Shown: in pieces, positions 8,879 to 17,590 of the stretch
How the letters are laid out: every line of letters starts with the position of its first letter
Position numbering within the stretch: the stretch's first letter is position 1
Assembly: GCF_007750855.1 (NCBI RefSeq)
Contig: NZ_CP036291.1
Location: 3,906,001 to 3,970,000 of the forward strand
Direction: 5' to 3'
From: Pirellulimonas nuda
GTDB lineage: Bacteria > Planctomycetota > Planctomycetia > Pirellulales > Lacipirellulaceae
Length of the DNA stretch: 64,000 nucleotides
The notes under the pieces: model-generated
The model's database searches: none
What the model was told of the DNA's origin: nothing
What the model saw: the letters and a program-made list of their open reading frames with translations, nothing else
Made by a program: the position numbers and the translations under genes

Positions 8879-10999
8879 ATGCGCACCACCCGCTGGCTGC
8901 TCGGCGTCTGCCTTGTCTGTGCGCCCGCAAGCGGCGCCCAGGGGATCGACTTCGACACCGACGTGGCGCCGCTGTTCTCCAAGGCCGGCTGCAACGCGGC
9001 GAGCTGCCACGGCAGCGCCGCGGGGCAGGCCGGGTTCCGGTTGTCGCTGTTCGGCGGGGACCCCGCGTTCGACTTCCGATCGATCGTCAGCGAGCTGGAA
9101 GGACGCCGCGTGAACCACGCAGCCCCGCTCCAGAGCCTGCTGCTCGCCAAACCAACCGGCGGGCTCGACCACGGCGGCGGCGAGGTGCTCGACCCCGACG
9201 GCCCGGCCGCGCGGGTGATCTCCCAGTGGATCGAAGCGGGCGCCCACAGGAAGGAGCTGCGTCGGCTCGAGCGGTTGATCGTCTCCCCCGCCTCGTTCTC
9301 GGTCGACTCGGCGCCGGCGTCGCTGCGGGTCCGCGTGACGGCCGTGTTCAGCGACGCTCAGCGACGCGACGTGTCCGACACCGCGGTCTACGAGAGCCAC
9401 AACGACGCGGCGCTGGCGGTCGACGGGGCGGGGGGCGTGAGGGTCAACCTCGCCGGGCAGCACACCGCGGTCGTCCGGTTCGGCGGCCAGGCGGTTAGCT
9501 TTTCGGTTTCGTCGCCCCTGGGCGCCGAGCCGCCGGTCCTGCCCGCTTCGGCCAGCGCGAACTGGGTAGACGAAGAGGTCAACGCCAAGCTCCTCGCCCT
9601 GCGGTTGGCGCCGGCCGGGCCCTGCGGCGACCGCCAGTTCATCCGGCGTGTGACGCTCGATCTGGCCGGCCGCCTCCCCGAGCCGGCCGAGGTAGAGCGG
9701 TTTGTGGCCGACGCCTCCGCCACGAAACGCGCCGAACTGATCGACGCGCTGCTGGAGTCGGACGGGTTCACCGAGTACTGGACCCATCGGCTGGCGACCC
9801 AGCTCCGCGTGCAAAACCCGGGGGGCGACCCCGAGGCAGCCGAGGCGCTCTACCGTTGGCTGCGCGAGCAAGTGGCCGCCGACCAAGGGTGGGATGCGAT
9901 CGCCCGGTCGCTCATCCTTTCCCAGGGAGACACCCACCAGAACGGCGCGGCGGTCGTTCACCGCTTCTTCCCCACCGCGCGCGAAGAGGCGGAGTACGTA
10001 AGCGAGACGCTGATGGGGGTCCGGCTCCGCTGCGCCAACTGCCACAACCACCCGCTCGACCGCTGGACCCAGGACGACTACCACGGGCTGGCCGCGGTGT
10101 TTGCCGGGGTCGACCGCGGCCGCGTCGTGCGGTTCACGGGGCGGGGCGAGATCACCCACCCGCGGACCGGCGGGCCCGCCGCGGCGCGGATCCCCGGCGA
10201 CCGCTTCCTGGCCGGCGGCGCCGACGGGCGGCAGGAGTTCGCCGACTGGCTGACCTCGCCGGCGAACCCCTACTTTGCCGAGGCGATGGCCGGCCGGGTG
10301 TGGGAGGCGCTGATGGGACGCGGGCTAGTGAGCCCCGTCGACGACCTACGCGTCACCAACCCGCCGTCCCACCCGGAGCTGTTGCAGCGGCTCTCAACGC
10401 ACTTCGCCGACGACGGCTACCGGCTCCGCCCCCTGGTGCGCCTGATCTGCAACTCGGCCGCGTACAACCGCGGCGACGCGCCGGCCTCCGACGCCGGCGC
10501 CGCGGACGATCGTTTCTACTCGCACGCCCTGGCCAAGCCGCTGTCGGCCGAAGTGCTGGCCGATGCGATCAGCGACGTCACCGGCGTGGCCGACGACTAC
10601 GCCGGCGCGGCCCGAGCGATCAACGTCGTCGACCGCACCGTCTCGGCGCCCGCGCTAGAGGCCCTCGGCCAGTGCCTGCCGGGCGAGCCCTGCTCCTCGG
10701 CCGAGGGGGGAGAACGGGGGATCGCCGCCCAACTGCGGCTGATGAACGGCGACCTAATGAACGCCAAGATCGCCGCCCCCGCCGGCCGGCTGCACACGCT
10801 CATCGGCCGGGGGGACACGACCCCGCGGATCGTCGAGGCGTTCTACCTTCATGCATTGAGCCGTCCGCCGAACCCAGTAGAGCTGGCCGATTGGGCGGAC
10901 CGGATCGACACGACCACGGACCCGCAAGAGCGGACCGGCCGCCTTGAAGACTTCCTCTGGGCCCTGCTGAACAGCCATGAGTTTTCTGCCAACCACTAG
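8879..10999 (+). CDS. DUF1549/DUF1553 protein with atypical CX4CH motif
   Basis: This is a 706-residue secreted planctomycete protein. After a signal peptide comes a cytochrome-like N-terminal module with GCNAASCHG (Cys38, Cys43, His44). The spacing is CX4CH rather than the CX2CH of usual c-type haem sites. Residues about 135-215 look like a bacterial Ig-like domain. DUF1549 follows at about 230-400 and contains CANCHNHPLDRW. DUF1553 occupies about 450-690, with typical NPYFAEAMAGRVW and LICNSAAYNR segments. The 3' end overlaps the following DUF1501 start by 23 bases, so translation is probably coupled. The family is thought to act with DUF1501 proteins outside the cytoplasm, but no reaction is established. 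Confidence 0.9.
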   Translation: MRTTRWLLGVCLVCAPASGAQGIDFDTDVAPLFSKAGCNAASCHGSAAGQAGFRLSLFGGDPAFDFRSIVSELEGRRVNHAAPLQSLLLAKPTGGLDHGGGEVLDPDGPAARVISQWIEAGAHRKELRRLERLIVSPASFSVDSAPASLRVRVTAVFSDAQRRDVSDTAVYESHNDAALAVDGAGGVRVNLAGQHTAVVRFGGQAVSFSVSSPLGAEPPVLPASASANWVDEEVNAKLLALRLAPAGPCGDRQFIRRVTLDLAGRLPEPAEVERFVADASATKRAELIDALLESDGFTEYWTHRLATQLRVQNPGGDPEAAEALYRWLREQVAADQGWDAIARSLILSQGDTHQNGAAVVHRFFPTAREEAEYVSETLMGVRLRCANCHNHPLDRWTQDDYHGLAAVFAGVDRGRVVRFTGRGEITHPRTGGPAAARIPGDRFLAGGADGRQEFADWLTSPANPYFAEAMAGRVWEALMGRGLVSPVDDLRVTNPPSHPELLQRLSTHFADDGYRLRPLVRLICNSAAYNRGDAPASDAGAADDRFYSHALAKPLSAEVLADAISDVTGVADDYAGAARAINVVDRTVSAPALEALGQCLPGEPCSSAEGGERGIAAQLRLMNGDLMNAKIAAPAGRLHTLIGRGDTTPRIVEAFYLHALSRPPNPVELADWADRIDTTTDPQERTGRLEDFLWALLNSHEFSANH

Positions 11000-12320
11000 C
11001 CGTCCGGCCCCCCCGCACGCCCCTCTGGGGAGACGCGACTTCATGCAAGTCGGCGGGCTCTCTGCCCTCGGGCTGGGGCTGGGGAGCTACTGCGGCCGCG
11101 CCCAGGCAGCCGCTGCCTCCGCGCGGGCCAAGGCCTGTATCCTCATCTGGCTCGACGGCGGGCCGAGCCACCTCGAAACGCTCGACCCCAAGCCGCAGGC
11201 CACCCGAGAGGTGCGCGGCCCGTTCCAGGCGATCTCGACCTCGGTCCCCGGGATCCAACTCAGCGAGCTGATGCCGTTGACCGCCGCGTCGATGCAGCAC
11301 ACGGCGATCATCCGCTCGATGACCTCGCCGCTGGGCGAGCACAACTTCGGGACCCACTACTTGCTCACCGGCTACAAGCCGACCCCGGCGCTCAACTACC
11401 CCGCAATCGGCTCGGTGGTGTCGCACCTGCGGCGCGGGCCGGGAGAGCTCCCTTCGCACGTGGCGGTTCCCGACCTGCGGGTCGGCGGCGGAAAGTTCAT
11501 CGCCCCCGGCTACCTGCCCGCCAGCGTGGCGCCGTTCGAGGTCGGGGGAGACCCGGCCAGCCCCGGCTTCCGCGTGCGGGACCTCGACCCGTTCCCCGGA
11601 CTGGTGGACGAGCGGCTTGCGCGGCGCCGCGACTACCTGCAGATGCTCAACGGGGCGCAGCACGCCGCCGACCGCACGCCGCCGACGGACGCCGCTTTCG
11701 AGCAGGCCTTCCGCTTGATGACGTCGCCGGCGGCCAAGAAGGCGTTCGACCTGTCGGCCGAGAGCGCCAGCACGCACCGCCGGTACGGCGACAAGTCGAT
11801 CGGCAAGTGCTGCCTGATGGCGCGTCGGCTGGTCGAGGCGGGCGTGCCGTTCGTCACGGTGAACAACCGCGGCTGGGACACCCACAACGACCTGGTGACG
11901 CGTCTCAAGGAGGGGTACACCGGCGCCAGAACCCCGGTCGGGCTGGTGCCGTCGCTCGACATGGCTTACTCCGCGCTCATCACCGACCTCGCCGACCGGC
12001 GCCTGCTGGACGACACGCTGGTGGTAGTGATGGGTGAGTTCGGACGCACCCCGAAGCTCAACACCCAGGCCGGGCGCGACCACTGGCCGCGCGTGTTTAG
12101 TGTGATGCTCGCGGGGGGGGGCGTCGCGGGGGGGCAGGTGATTGGTTCGAGCGACGACATGGGGGAGAGCCCCAGCACGCGGCCCGTCACCCCCGCCGAC
12201 CTGGCGACGACCATCTACCGCCTGCTCGGCATCGACCCGGCGACGACCCTCTACACCGGCGACGGGCGCCCGGTGCGCGTCAGCGCCCAGGGCGAGACGA
12301 TCAGCGAGCTGTTTGGATGA
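10977..12320 (+). CDS. DUF1501 domain-containing secreted protein
   Basis: This 447-residue DUF1501 protein starts inside the 3' end of the preceding gene. The N-terminus has GRRDFMQVGG followed by a hydrophobic stretch, a twin-arginine-type signal. Family landmarks are WLDGGPSHLETLDPKP near residue 60, NNRGWDTHNDLV near residue 300 and VVMGEFGRTPKLN near 345, the last followed by AGRDHWP. The pattern resembles metal-binding alkaline-phosphatase-like proteins. Unlike the copy at the left edge, it retains GEFGRTP, a hallmark of the main subfamily. It ends with an ATGA overlap with the WD40 gene. Exported partner of the upstream DUF1549/DUF1553 protein by context. Confidence 0.92.
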   Translation: MSFLPTTSRPAPPHAPLGRRDFMQVGGLSALGLGLGSYCGRAQAAAASARAKACILIWLDGGPSHLETLDPKPQATREVRGPFQAISTSVPGIQLSELMPLTAASMQHTAIIRSMTSPLGEHNFGTHYLLTGYKPTPALNYPAIGSVVSHLRRGPGELPSHVAVPDLRVGGGKFIAPGYLPASVAPFEVGGDPASPGFRVRDLDPFPGLVDERLARRRDYLQMLNGAQHAADRTPPTDAAFEQAFRLMTSPAAKKAFDLSAESASTHRRYGDKSIGKCCLMARRLVEAGVPFVTVNNRGWDTHNDLVTRLKEGYTGARTPVGLVPSLDMAYSALITDLADRRLLDDTLVVVMGEFGRTPKLNTQAGRDHWPRVFSVMLAGGGVAGGQVIGSSDDMGESPSTRPVTPADLATTIYRLLGIDPATTLYTGDGRPVRVSAQGETISELFG

Positions 12321-13303
12321 GCCGACTCTCGACCCCCCACGCCGCCAGGCTCGCCGGCGCCCTGTTGGGCGCCCTGGCGGTCGGAGCGGGCATCGGCCAG
12401 TCGCCCGCTGCGCGCGCCCAGCCGCCCATCACGGCGCTCGCGTTTGCGCCCGGCGGCGAGCTGGTGGTTGCCGGCTCCCAGGCCGGGATCCGCGTGGCGG
12501 CCTGGCCCACGCTCCAGACCGACAGCGAGCGGGGCGTCGGCGTCGATCAGCCGCACGACCTCCGGTTCTCACCCAACGGCCGGCGGTTGCTCGTCGTCGG
12601 GGGCGCCGCGGGGCAGTTCGGCCAGTGGGAGCTGGTGTCGTGGCCCGGCTTCGAGCCCATCGCCAGTGCGATTGCGCACGGCGACACCATCTATTCGGCG
12701 GCGTGGCTCTCGGACGACCGCTTCGTCACCGCCGCCGCGGACAACGACCTGATCGAGTGGCGCCAAACCGGCCGCGGCGTTCAACAAGTTGCCAAGTTAC
12801 AGGGGCACTCCCGCCGTGTGCTGTGCGTCGAGTCCAGCGGTCTGAACCTGCTGGCGTCGGCCGGCGTCGATCAAGTCTTGCGGGTGTGGGAATCGGATGA
12901 CGGGCGTGTGGCGGATCGCCCGCTCCGCAACCTCGACAACCACACCGGCGTCGTCTGCGACCTCGCCGCGCGGCCCGGCGACCACGGGGTCCCCTACCTC
13001 GCCTCGGCGAGCGTCGACAAGACCGTCCGGCTTTGGCAGCCCTCCATCGGCCGGCTGGTGCGCTTTGCGCGGCTGCCGGTCGAGCCCTGCTCGATCGCCT
13101 GGCGCCCCGACGGCGAGCGGCTGGCCGTGGGCTGCGCCGACGGGAAGCTGAGGATCATCAACCCCAACAGCGTCCAGGTCGAACAAACCCTCGACGCGCT
13201 CGACGGGTGGGCGTTCGAGGTCGCCGCGGCGGCCGACGGCAGCTTCGCCGTCGGCGGCACGGGGGGCGTCGTACGGCGGGTGGTCCCAGAGGACCGCCCC
13301 TGA
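12317..13303 (+). CDS. Secreted WD40-repeat beta-propeller protein
   Basis: A signal peptide at residues 1-32 (ends ARAQ) precedes about six or seven WD40-type blades. Clear ones are GHSRRVLCVESSG followed by VLRVWES, and SASVDKTVRLWQP. This makes a beta-propeller for protein-protein contact, probably in the periplasm. It overlaps the DUF1501 stop by four bases (ATGA), so it is the last gene of the operon that begins at 7911. A WD40 partner following DUF1549/DUF1501 genes is a recurrent planctomycete arrangement. No enzyme motif is seen. Confidence 0.85.
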   Translation: MSRLSTPHAARLAGALLGALAVGAGIGQSPAARAQPPITALAFAPGGELVVAGSQAGIRVAAWPTLQTDSERGVGVDQPHDLRFSPNGRRLLVVGGAAGQFGQWELVSWPGFEPIASAIAHGDTIYSAAWLSDDRFVTAAADNDLIEWRQTGRGVQQVAKLQGHSRRVLCVESSGLNLLASAGVDQVLRVWESDDGRVADRPLRNLDNHTGVVCDLAARPGDHGVPYLASASVDKTVRLWQPSIGRLVRFARLPVEPCSIAWRPDGERLAVGCADGKLRIINPNSVQVEQTLDALDGWAFEVAAAADGSFAVGGTGGVVRRVVPEDRP

Positions 13304-13428
13304 GAGGCGCTCAGCCGCTGTCGTTGCGCCGCTGTCCTAAAACCGCGGGCGACCGCGTCGATCAGGCCCACGCGGGCTGGTATCATGGCGGGCTGCCCGA
13401 CCCCCTCTTCTCGCAGCCGGCGGCACTC

Positions 13429-14298
13429 ATGTTGTTCCGATCGTTTCAGGCAGTCGCCCTCACGCTCTTGCTCCTGCAGCACGCGGGGGCGTCAGAAGAC
13501 TCGTACCGCATGCCCGACTACGGCGACCACGCGCCGCCGGCCGCTCGCCCCCCGGCGGACGTGCGTGCGCTATTGGCGGGCAGCGACGATGCGCCCCAGC
13601 GCGACGCGCCGCTCAAGCTGCTGCTGGTCGCGGGGGTCAAAGACCACGGTCCGGGAGAGCACGACTACCCCGCTTGGCAAAAGGTCTGGGCCCGGCTGCT
13701 TGCCAAAGCGCCCCGCACGGAGGTCTCGACCGCGTGGGAGTTCCCGCTCCCCGAAGAAGCCGACGCGGCGGACGTGATGGTGTTCTACCAGAAGGGGGAC
13801 TGGAACGATCGCCGCGCCGCGCTGATCGACGCGTTCCTCGCCCGCGGCGGCGGGCTGGCGATCATCCACTACGCGGTGAACGGCAACCAAGCGGCCCCCG
13901 AGTTCGCCAAACGCATCGGCTTGGCTTCCGAGACCGGCAAGATCGGCTACCGGCACGGCCCGCTCGACATCGACTTCGGGCCCGGGGCCGGCCACCCCAT
14001 CGCGCGCAATCTTAACCGCGTCGCTTGGCACGACGAAACCTACTGGCGGCTGAGCGGCGACCCGCGCAGCATCAATCTGCTCGGCACGAGCATCGAAGAG
14101 GGAGAGTCCACCCCGCAGTTCTGGACCACCCAGCAGGGTCCGGGCCGTGTGTTTGTGTCGGTGCCGGGCCACTACATGTGGACGTTCGACGACCCCGCGT
14201 TCCGGCTGCTGCTGATGCGCGGCATCGCCTGGGCGGGGGGGCGCAACGTCGACCGGTTCAACGACCTGGTCACGCTCGACGCGCGGATCGGCCAATAG
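13429..14298 (+). CDS. ThuA-like secreted protein
   Basis: This 289-residue protein has a signal peptide (SFQAVALTLLLLQHAGA) followed by a ThuA-like (class-I amidotransferase-fold) domain. LLLVAGVKDHGPGEHDYPAW and the GGGLAIIHYAV turn are typical. VPGHYMWTFDDPAFRLLLMRG matches the family C-terminus apart from its first residue. ThuA proteins are linked to sugar or trehalose use, and many planctomycete copies are exported with no known substrate. I place the start at the ATG at 13429 because it gives a clean signal peptide; the frame is open further upstream. The gene converges on the SUI1 gene, with only 25 bases between stops. Confidence 0.82.
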   Translation: MLFRSFQAVALTLLLLQHAGASEDSYRMPDYGDHAPPAARPPADVRALLAGSDDAPQRDAPLKLLLVAGVKDHGPGEHDYPAWQKVWARLLAKAPRTEVSTAWEFPLPEEADAADVMVFYQKGDWNDRRAALIDAFLARGGGLAIIHYAVNGNQAAPEFAKRIGLASETGKIGYRHGPLDIDFGPGAGHPIARNLNRVAWHDETYWRLSGDPRSINLLGTSIEEGESTPQFWTTQQGPGRVFVSVPGHYMWTFDDPAFRLLLMRGIAWAGGRNVDRFNDLVTLDARIGQ

Positions 14299-14323
14299 CG
14301 CGCGACCGCGCCGGCCCTCGGCG

Positions 14324-14683
14324 TTACCCGCCCGCGGCCTTCGCGCGGTAGCCCATTGCTAGCAGGCAGTCGACCACCGCGTCGCGATGGTCCCCTTGGA
14401 GGACAAGCTCGCCGTCGCTGATCCCGCCGCCGGCGCCCAGGCTGGTGCGGAACCGGCTCAGCAGCCGCTTCAGTTCGGGCGGCTCGGCCCGCAGGCCGCT
14501 GACGATGGTCGCCCACTTTCCGCGGCGTCGCTCGCGGCGGACGCGGGGGCTCTGGTCCGCCGGCGCCGGAGACCCCTGGGGGGCAACCGTCTCGGGCGCG
14601 CAGCGGCACTCCCGCTGCTCGAGGCCGCAGCGATCGCACACCACGGGGCGCTCCAGGGGCGTGCCGTCGAAGAGTCCGGGCAT
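14324..14683 (-). CDS. Translation initiation factor SUI1/eIF1-like (YciH family)
   Basis: This 119-residue protein has a C-terminal SUI1 domain at about residues 52-119. Its core (GKWATIVSGL, then LGAGGGISDGELVLQG and GDHRDAVVDCL) is the diagnostic eIF1/YciH pattern. Bacterial homologues bind the small ribosomal subunit and affect start selection, but are not essential. The N-terminus has CDRCG and CRC (residues 16-28), which could form a small zinc knuckle. The open frame extends upstream, but the ATG at 14683 gives the family's natural start (MPGLFDGTPLERP). Confidence 0.88.
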   Translation of the reverse strand: MPGLFDGTPLERPVVCDRCGLEQRECRCAPETVAPQGSPAPADQSPRVRRERRRGKWATIVSGLRAEPPELKRLLSRFRTSLGAGGGISDGELVLQGDHRDAVVDCLLAMGYRAKAAGG

Positions 14684-14818
14684 GGCGTCGCTGTGTGGAT
14701 GGGCGGCCCATCGGTTCGCCGCCCTTCGCCGCTGGGCTCGGGGGGCGTAGAATGGGGGCCCCGCCTCCGGCAGCCCCCGCTTGCTGGCCACCGAGAATAA
14801 CCCCCTCGAACGCGCCCC

Positions 14819-16120
14819 GTGAAGCCCTCCCGCGTCGCCAACCCGCAACCCACGCCCGCCGCCCCCCAGGCCGTGGCCGACCCCCCCTACGCCTGGGTGA
14901 TGCTGCCGCTGGCGGTCTTGATGCAAATCGGCACCAGCCCCGGGCAGACGTTCGGCGTGGCGTTGTTCAACGAGCCGATCCGCGAGTCGCTCGGGCTCAG
15001 CCACACGCAGCTCACCGGTTCGTACCTGGTCGCCAGCCTGTTGGCCTCCGTCCCGTTAATGTGGATCGGCCGGCGGATGGACCGGCACGGCATGCGGATG
15101 GCCTCACTGGCGTTGGTCGCCGCGGTCGGGCTTTCCTGCTTGGCGATCTCGCGGGTCCAGGGGGTGGTCGGGCTAACCGTTGGATTCTTCCTGCTGCGTG
15201 CGTTCGGCCAAGGGGGGCTGTCGCTCGCCGCCGGCAACACGCTGGGGATGTGGTTCCAGAAGCGGCTTGGCGTGGCGTCGGGGATCGCCGGCGTGGGGAT
15301 GAGTGCGTCGATCGCGGTCGTGCCGATGGGCTACTACGCGCTCATCCAATGGCTTGGCTGGCGCGACGCCTACGCCGCGGTTGGCTTGATCCTGTTCGCT
15401 ACCCTGCTGCCGCTGCTGGCGTGCTTCTACCGCAACAACGCGGCGGTCGCCGCCGAAGCCGAGTCCAACCAGGCCGCGTCCCCCCGGCCCGGCTCGCTCT
15501 CGTTCGCTCAAGCGGTCCGCACGCCGGCCTACTGGGTCGCGTCGATGTGTTCTGCGTTGGTGGGGATGATTTGCACCGCGGTGTTCTTCAACCTGGTGCC
15601 GCTGTTCCAGCACAACGGGTTCTCGCCGGCGCAGGCGGCCGGGGTCTTTCCCACGGTCGCCCTGGCGATGGCGGTGATGCAGCTCAACGGCGGCGTGCTT
15701 GCCGACCGGCTCCCGCTGCGGCTGCTGATGGCCGTGGCCGTGGCCACGCTCGGCGGCGGCGCGCTGGCGATCGGCGCCGCAAAGAGCGTCGCTGCCGCCC
15801 AGGTGGGCGCCGCGCTGCTGGGCGCCGGCCAGGGCCTGATGGCGGTGACCGGCAACACGCTGTGGCCGCGGTACTTCGGGCGCCGCGAGCTCGGCGCGAT
15901 CCGCAGCAGCGTCTGGACCGCCACCGTGGCCGCGTGCAGCGCGGGCCCGTTCGTCATGGGCGCCACGTTCGACCTGACCGGCGGCTACGGCCCTTCGCTG
16001 TGGCTCTTCGCCGCGATGGCGGCGGTCGCCGCCGCGGCGTCGCTTGCTTGGGGCGGCCCGCCCCACGCGGCGCCGGCTCGCGTCACGCGTTGCAGCGACC
16101 CGGCGCTCGCCGTGAAGTAG
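14819..16120 (+). CDS. Major facilitator superfamily transporter
   Basis: It has 433 residues, 12 predicted membrane helices, and a cytoplasmic loop near residues 220-235 that splits the two six-helix halves. The loop after helix 2 carries GRRMDRHGMR, which matches the MFS signature (G-x-x-x-D-R-x-G-R-R/K). The second-half counterpart is GGVLADRLPLR. The pattern is close to monocarboxylate/oxalate-formate-type MFS members. Substrate cannot be named. The proposed start is GTG at 14819, since no in-frame ATG precedes the first helix closely enough. Confidence 0.85.
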   Translation: MKPSRVANPQPTPAAPQAVADPPYAWVMLPLAVLMQIGTSPGQTFGVALFNEPIRESLGLSHTQLTGSYLVASLLASVPLMWIGRRMDRHGMRMASLALVAAVGLSCLAISRVQGVVGLTVGFFLLRAFGQGGLSLAAGNTLGMWFQKRLGVASGIAGVGMSASIAVVPMGYYALIQWLGWRDAYAAVGLILFATLLPLLACFYRNNAAVAAEAESNQAASPRPGSLSFAQAVRTPAYWVASMCSALVGMICTAVFFNLVPLFQHNGFSPAQAAGVFPTVALAMAVMQLNGGVLADRLPLRLLMAVAVATLGGGALAIGAAKSVAAAQVGAALLGAGQGLMAVTGNTLWPRYFGRRELGAIRSSVWTATVAACSAGPFVMGATFDLTGGYGPSLWLFAAMAAVAAAASLAWGGPPHAAPARVTRCSDPALAVK

Positions 16121-16392
16121 CCGCCCCCGCTTTGTGCTGATCGATCCGGCTTCCTTGCCGATGCGGCTGGTCGCTCCTGCGGTCGCCGCAGCGCGTTTCA
16201 GATGGAATCGGGGCGGCTCCTGCCGAGCCCCCGGCGGAGGCCGGCCATTGACTATCGGCAGCCCTCCAGTACCGTCGGTGGTGCGAGCGGGCGTTGCGGG
16301 AGTCGCACCTACCAGGATCATGCCCGCCACGGGGCGGCTCGTCCGATGCTGCCGCGGGGTCGCCGCGGGTCTACCAATGCAAGAAGGGGCTC

Positions 16393-17565
16393 ATGCCAGC
16401 CGTCGTTGTCCGAGAAGCGAGCGCTCGCCGCGATGTTGAGCGGTTCGTCCGATATCCATACGACCTGCACCGCGGCCAAGGCCGATGGGTCCCGCCGCTC
16501 CGCAGCGAGGTCAGGGACCTGTTAAGCCCCCGCCGGAACCCCTACTTCGATCACGCCGAAGCAGCGTTCTTCCTGGCGGAGCGAGACGGCCAATCGGTGG
16601 GGCGGGTGTCGGCGCAGGTGTGCCAGCTAGCGCAACGGCACCAGTGCCCAGACACGGGCCACTTTGGGCTCTTCGAGTGCGAGAACCACGAAGAGACGGC
16701 CCACGCCCTCGTTGCGGCGGCCGAGGGCTGGTTGACCCGCCGCGGGATGAAGCGTGTGCTCGGCCCCTTGAGCCTTTCCATCAACGACGAGGTGGGGGTG
16801 CTGGTCGATGGCTTCCACCGGCCGCCGTCGATCATGATGGGTCACCACCCCCCCTACTACGACTCGCTGCTGACGAGCGCGGGGTTCGAGAAAGAAATGG
16901 ATGTCTACGCCTACTGGCTCGACATCAGCCGGCCGTACACCCGGGGCGTGCAGCGCGTCGTAGAGAGGGCCAAACGGGCCAACGACGTCCACGTGCGACC
17001 GATCGCCAAGCAGCGGTATCAGGAAGAGGTGCGACAAGCGCTCGCGCTCTTCCGCGAGGCGTGGAGCGAGAACTGGGGCTACGTTCCCCCGACCGAGGCC
17101 GAGGTCGCCCTGCTGACGCGGTCGCTGGCGCGCGTGCTGGCTCGGGGCGCCTTTATGCTCGCGACCATCGGCGACGAAGTCGTCGGCTTCATCGTCGCCT
17201 TGCCCGATATTAATGAGATAACAGCCGACCTCGACGGCCGGCTCTTTCCCACCGGCTGGTATCGATTGCTGTGGCGGCTCAAGACGGCGCGGTTCAAGTC
17301 CGCGCGTGTCCCACTGATGGGGATCAGCAAGCGCTATCAGACGACGCTCAAGGGGGCAGAGATCGCCCTGCTCCTGATCGACCGCTGCCGCGAGTCGTTA
17401 TTGCCACGTGGGGTCCAGCACTGCGAGATGTCCTGGATCCTAGAGAACAACGGGCCGATGCGGTCTATCTTGGAAGCGTCCGGATCGAGCCGCGACAAGA
17501 CCTACCGCGTCTACTCGAAGCCCCTGGCAGTCGCAGAGGTTGGCGCGAACGACCGGCAGCTCTAA
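16393..17565 (+). CDS. GNAT-like N-acyltransferase family protein
   Basis: This 390-residue protein resembles the conserved bacterial family that includes E. coli YghO, in which a duplicated GNAT-type acyltransferase fold occupies the whole chain. The N-terminal half has FVRYPYDLHRG, typical of that family. Other landmarks are GPLSLSINDEVGVLVDGF (near residues 125-142) and, in the C-terminal half, SWILENNGPMRSILEASG. The last is a classic GNAT acetyl-CoA-side motif followed by YRVYSKPL. The natural substrate is unknown. AAGAAGGGG lies just upstream of the ATG at 16393. No signal peptide, so cytoplasmic. Confidence 0.75.
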   Translation: MPAVVVREASARRDVERFVRYPYDLHRGQGRWVPPLRSEVRDLLSPRRNPYFDHAEAAFFLAERDGQSVGRVSAQVCQLAQRHQCPDTGHFGLFECENHEETAHALVAAAEGWLTRRGMKRVLGPLSLSINDEVGVLVDGFHRPPSIMMGHHPPYYDSLLTSAGFEKEMDVYAYWLDISRPYTRGVQRVVERAKRANDVHVRPIAKQRYQEEVRQALALFREAWSENWGYVPPTEAEVALLTRSLARVLARGAFMLATIGDEVVGFIVALPDINEITADLDGRLFPTGWYRLLWRLKTARFKSARVPLMGISKRYQTTLKGAEIALLLIDRCRESLLPRGVQHCEMSWILENNGPMRSILEASGSSRDKTYRVYSKPLAVAEVGANDRQL

Positions 17566-17590
17566 AGGCCGCCGACGACGCCGTCGCCCA

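Noticed and set aside
8702..10159. 485-codon minus-strand open frame
   Set aside because: It is antisense to the DUF1549/DUF1553 gene, Arg/Val/Gly-rich, and has no domain-like pattern.
14684..15004. Longer N-terminus for the SUI1-like gene
   Set aside because: The extra residues run antisense into the MFS gene and are not protein-like; the family start at 14683 fits.
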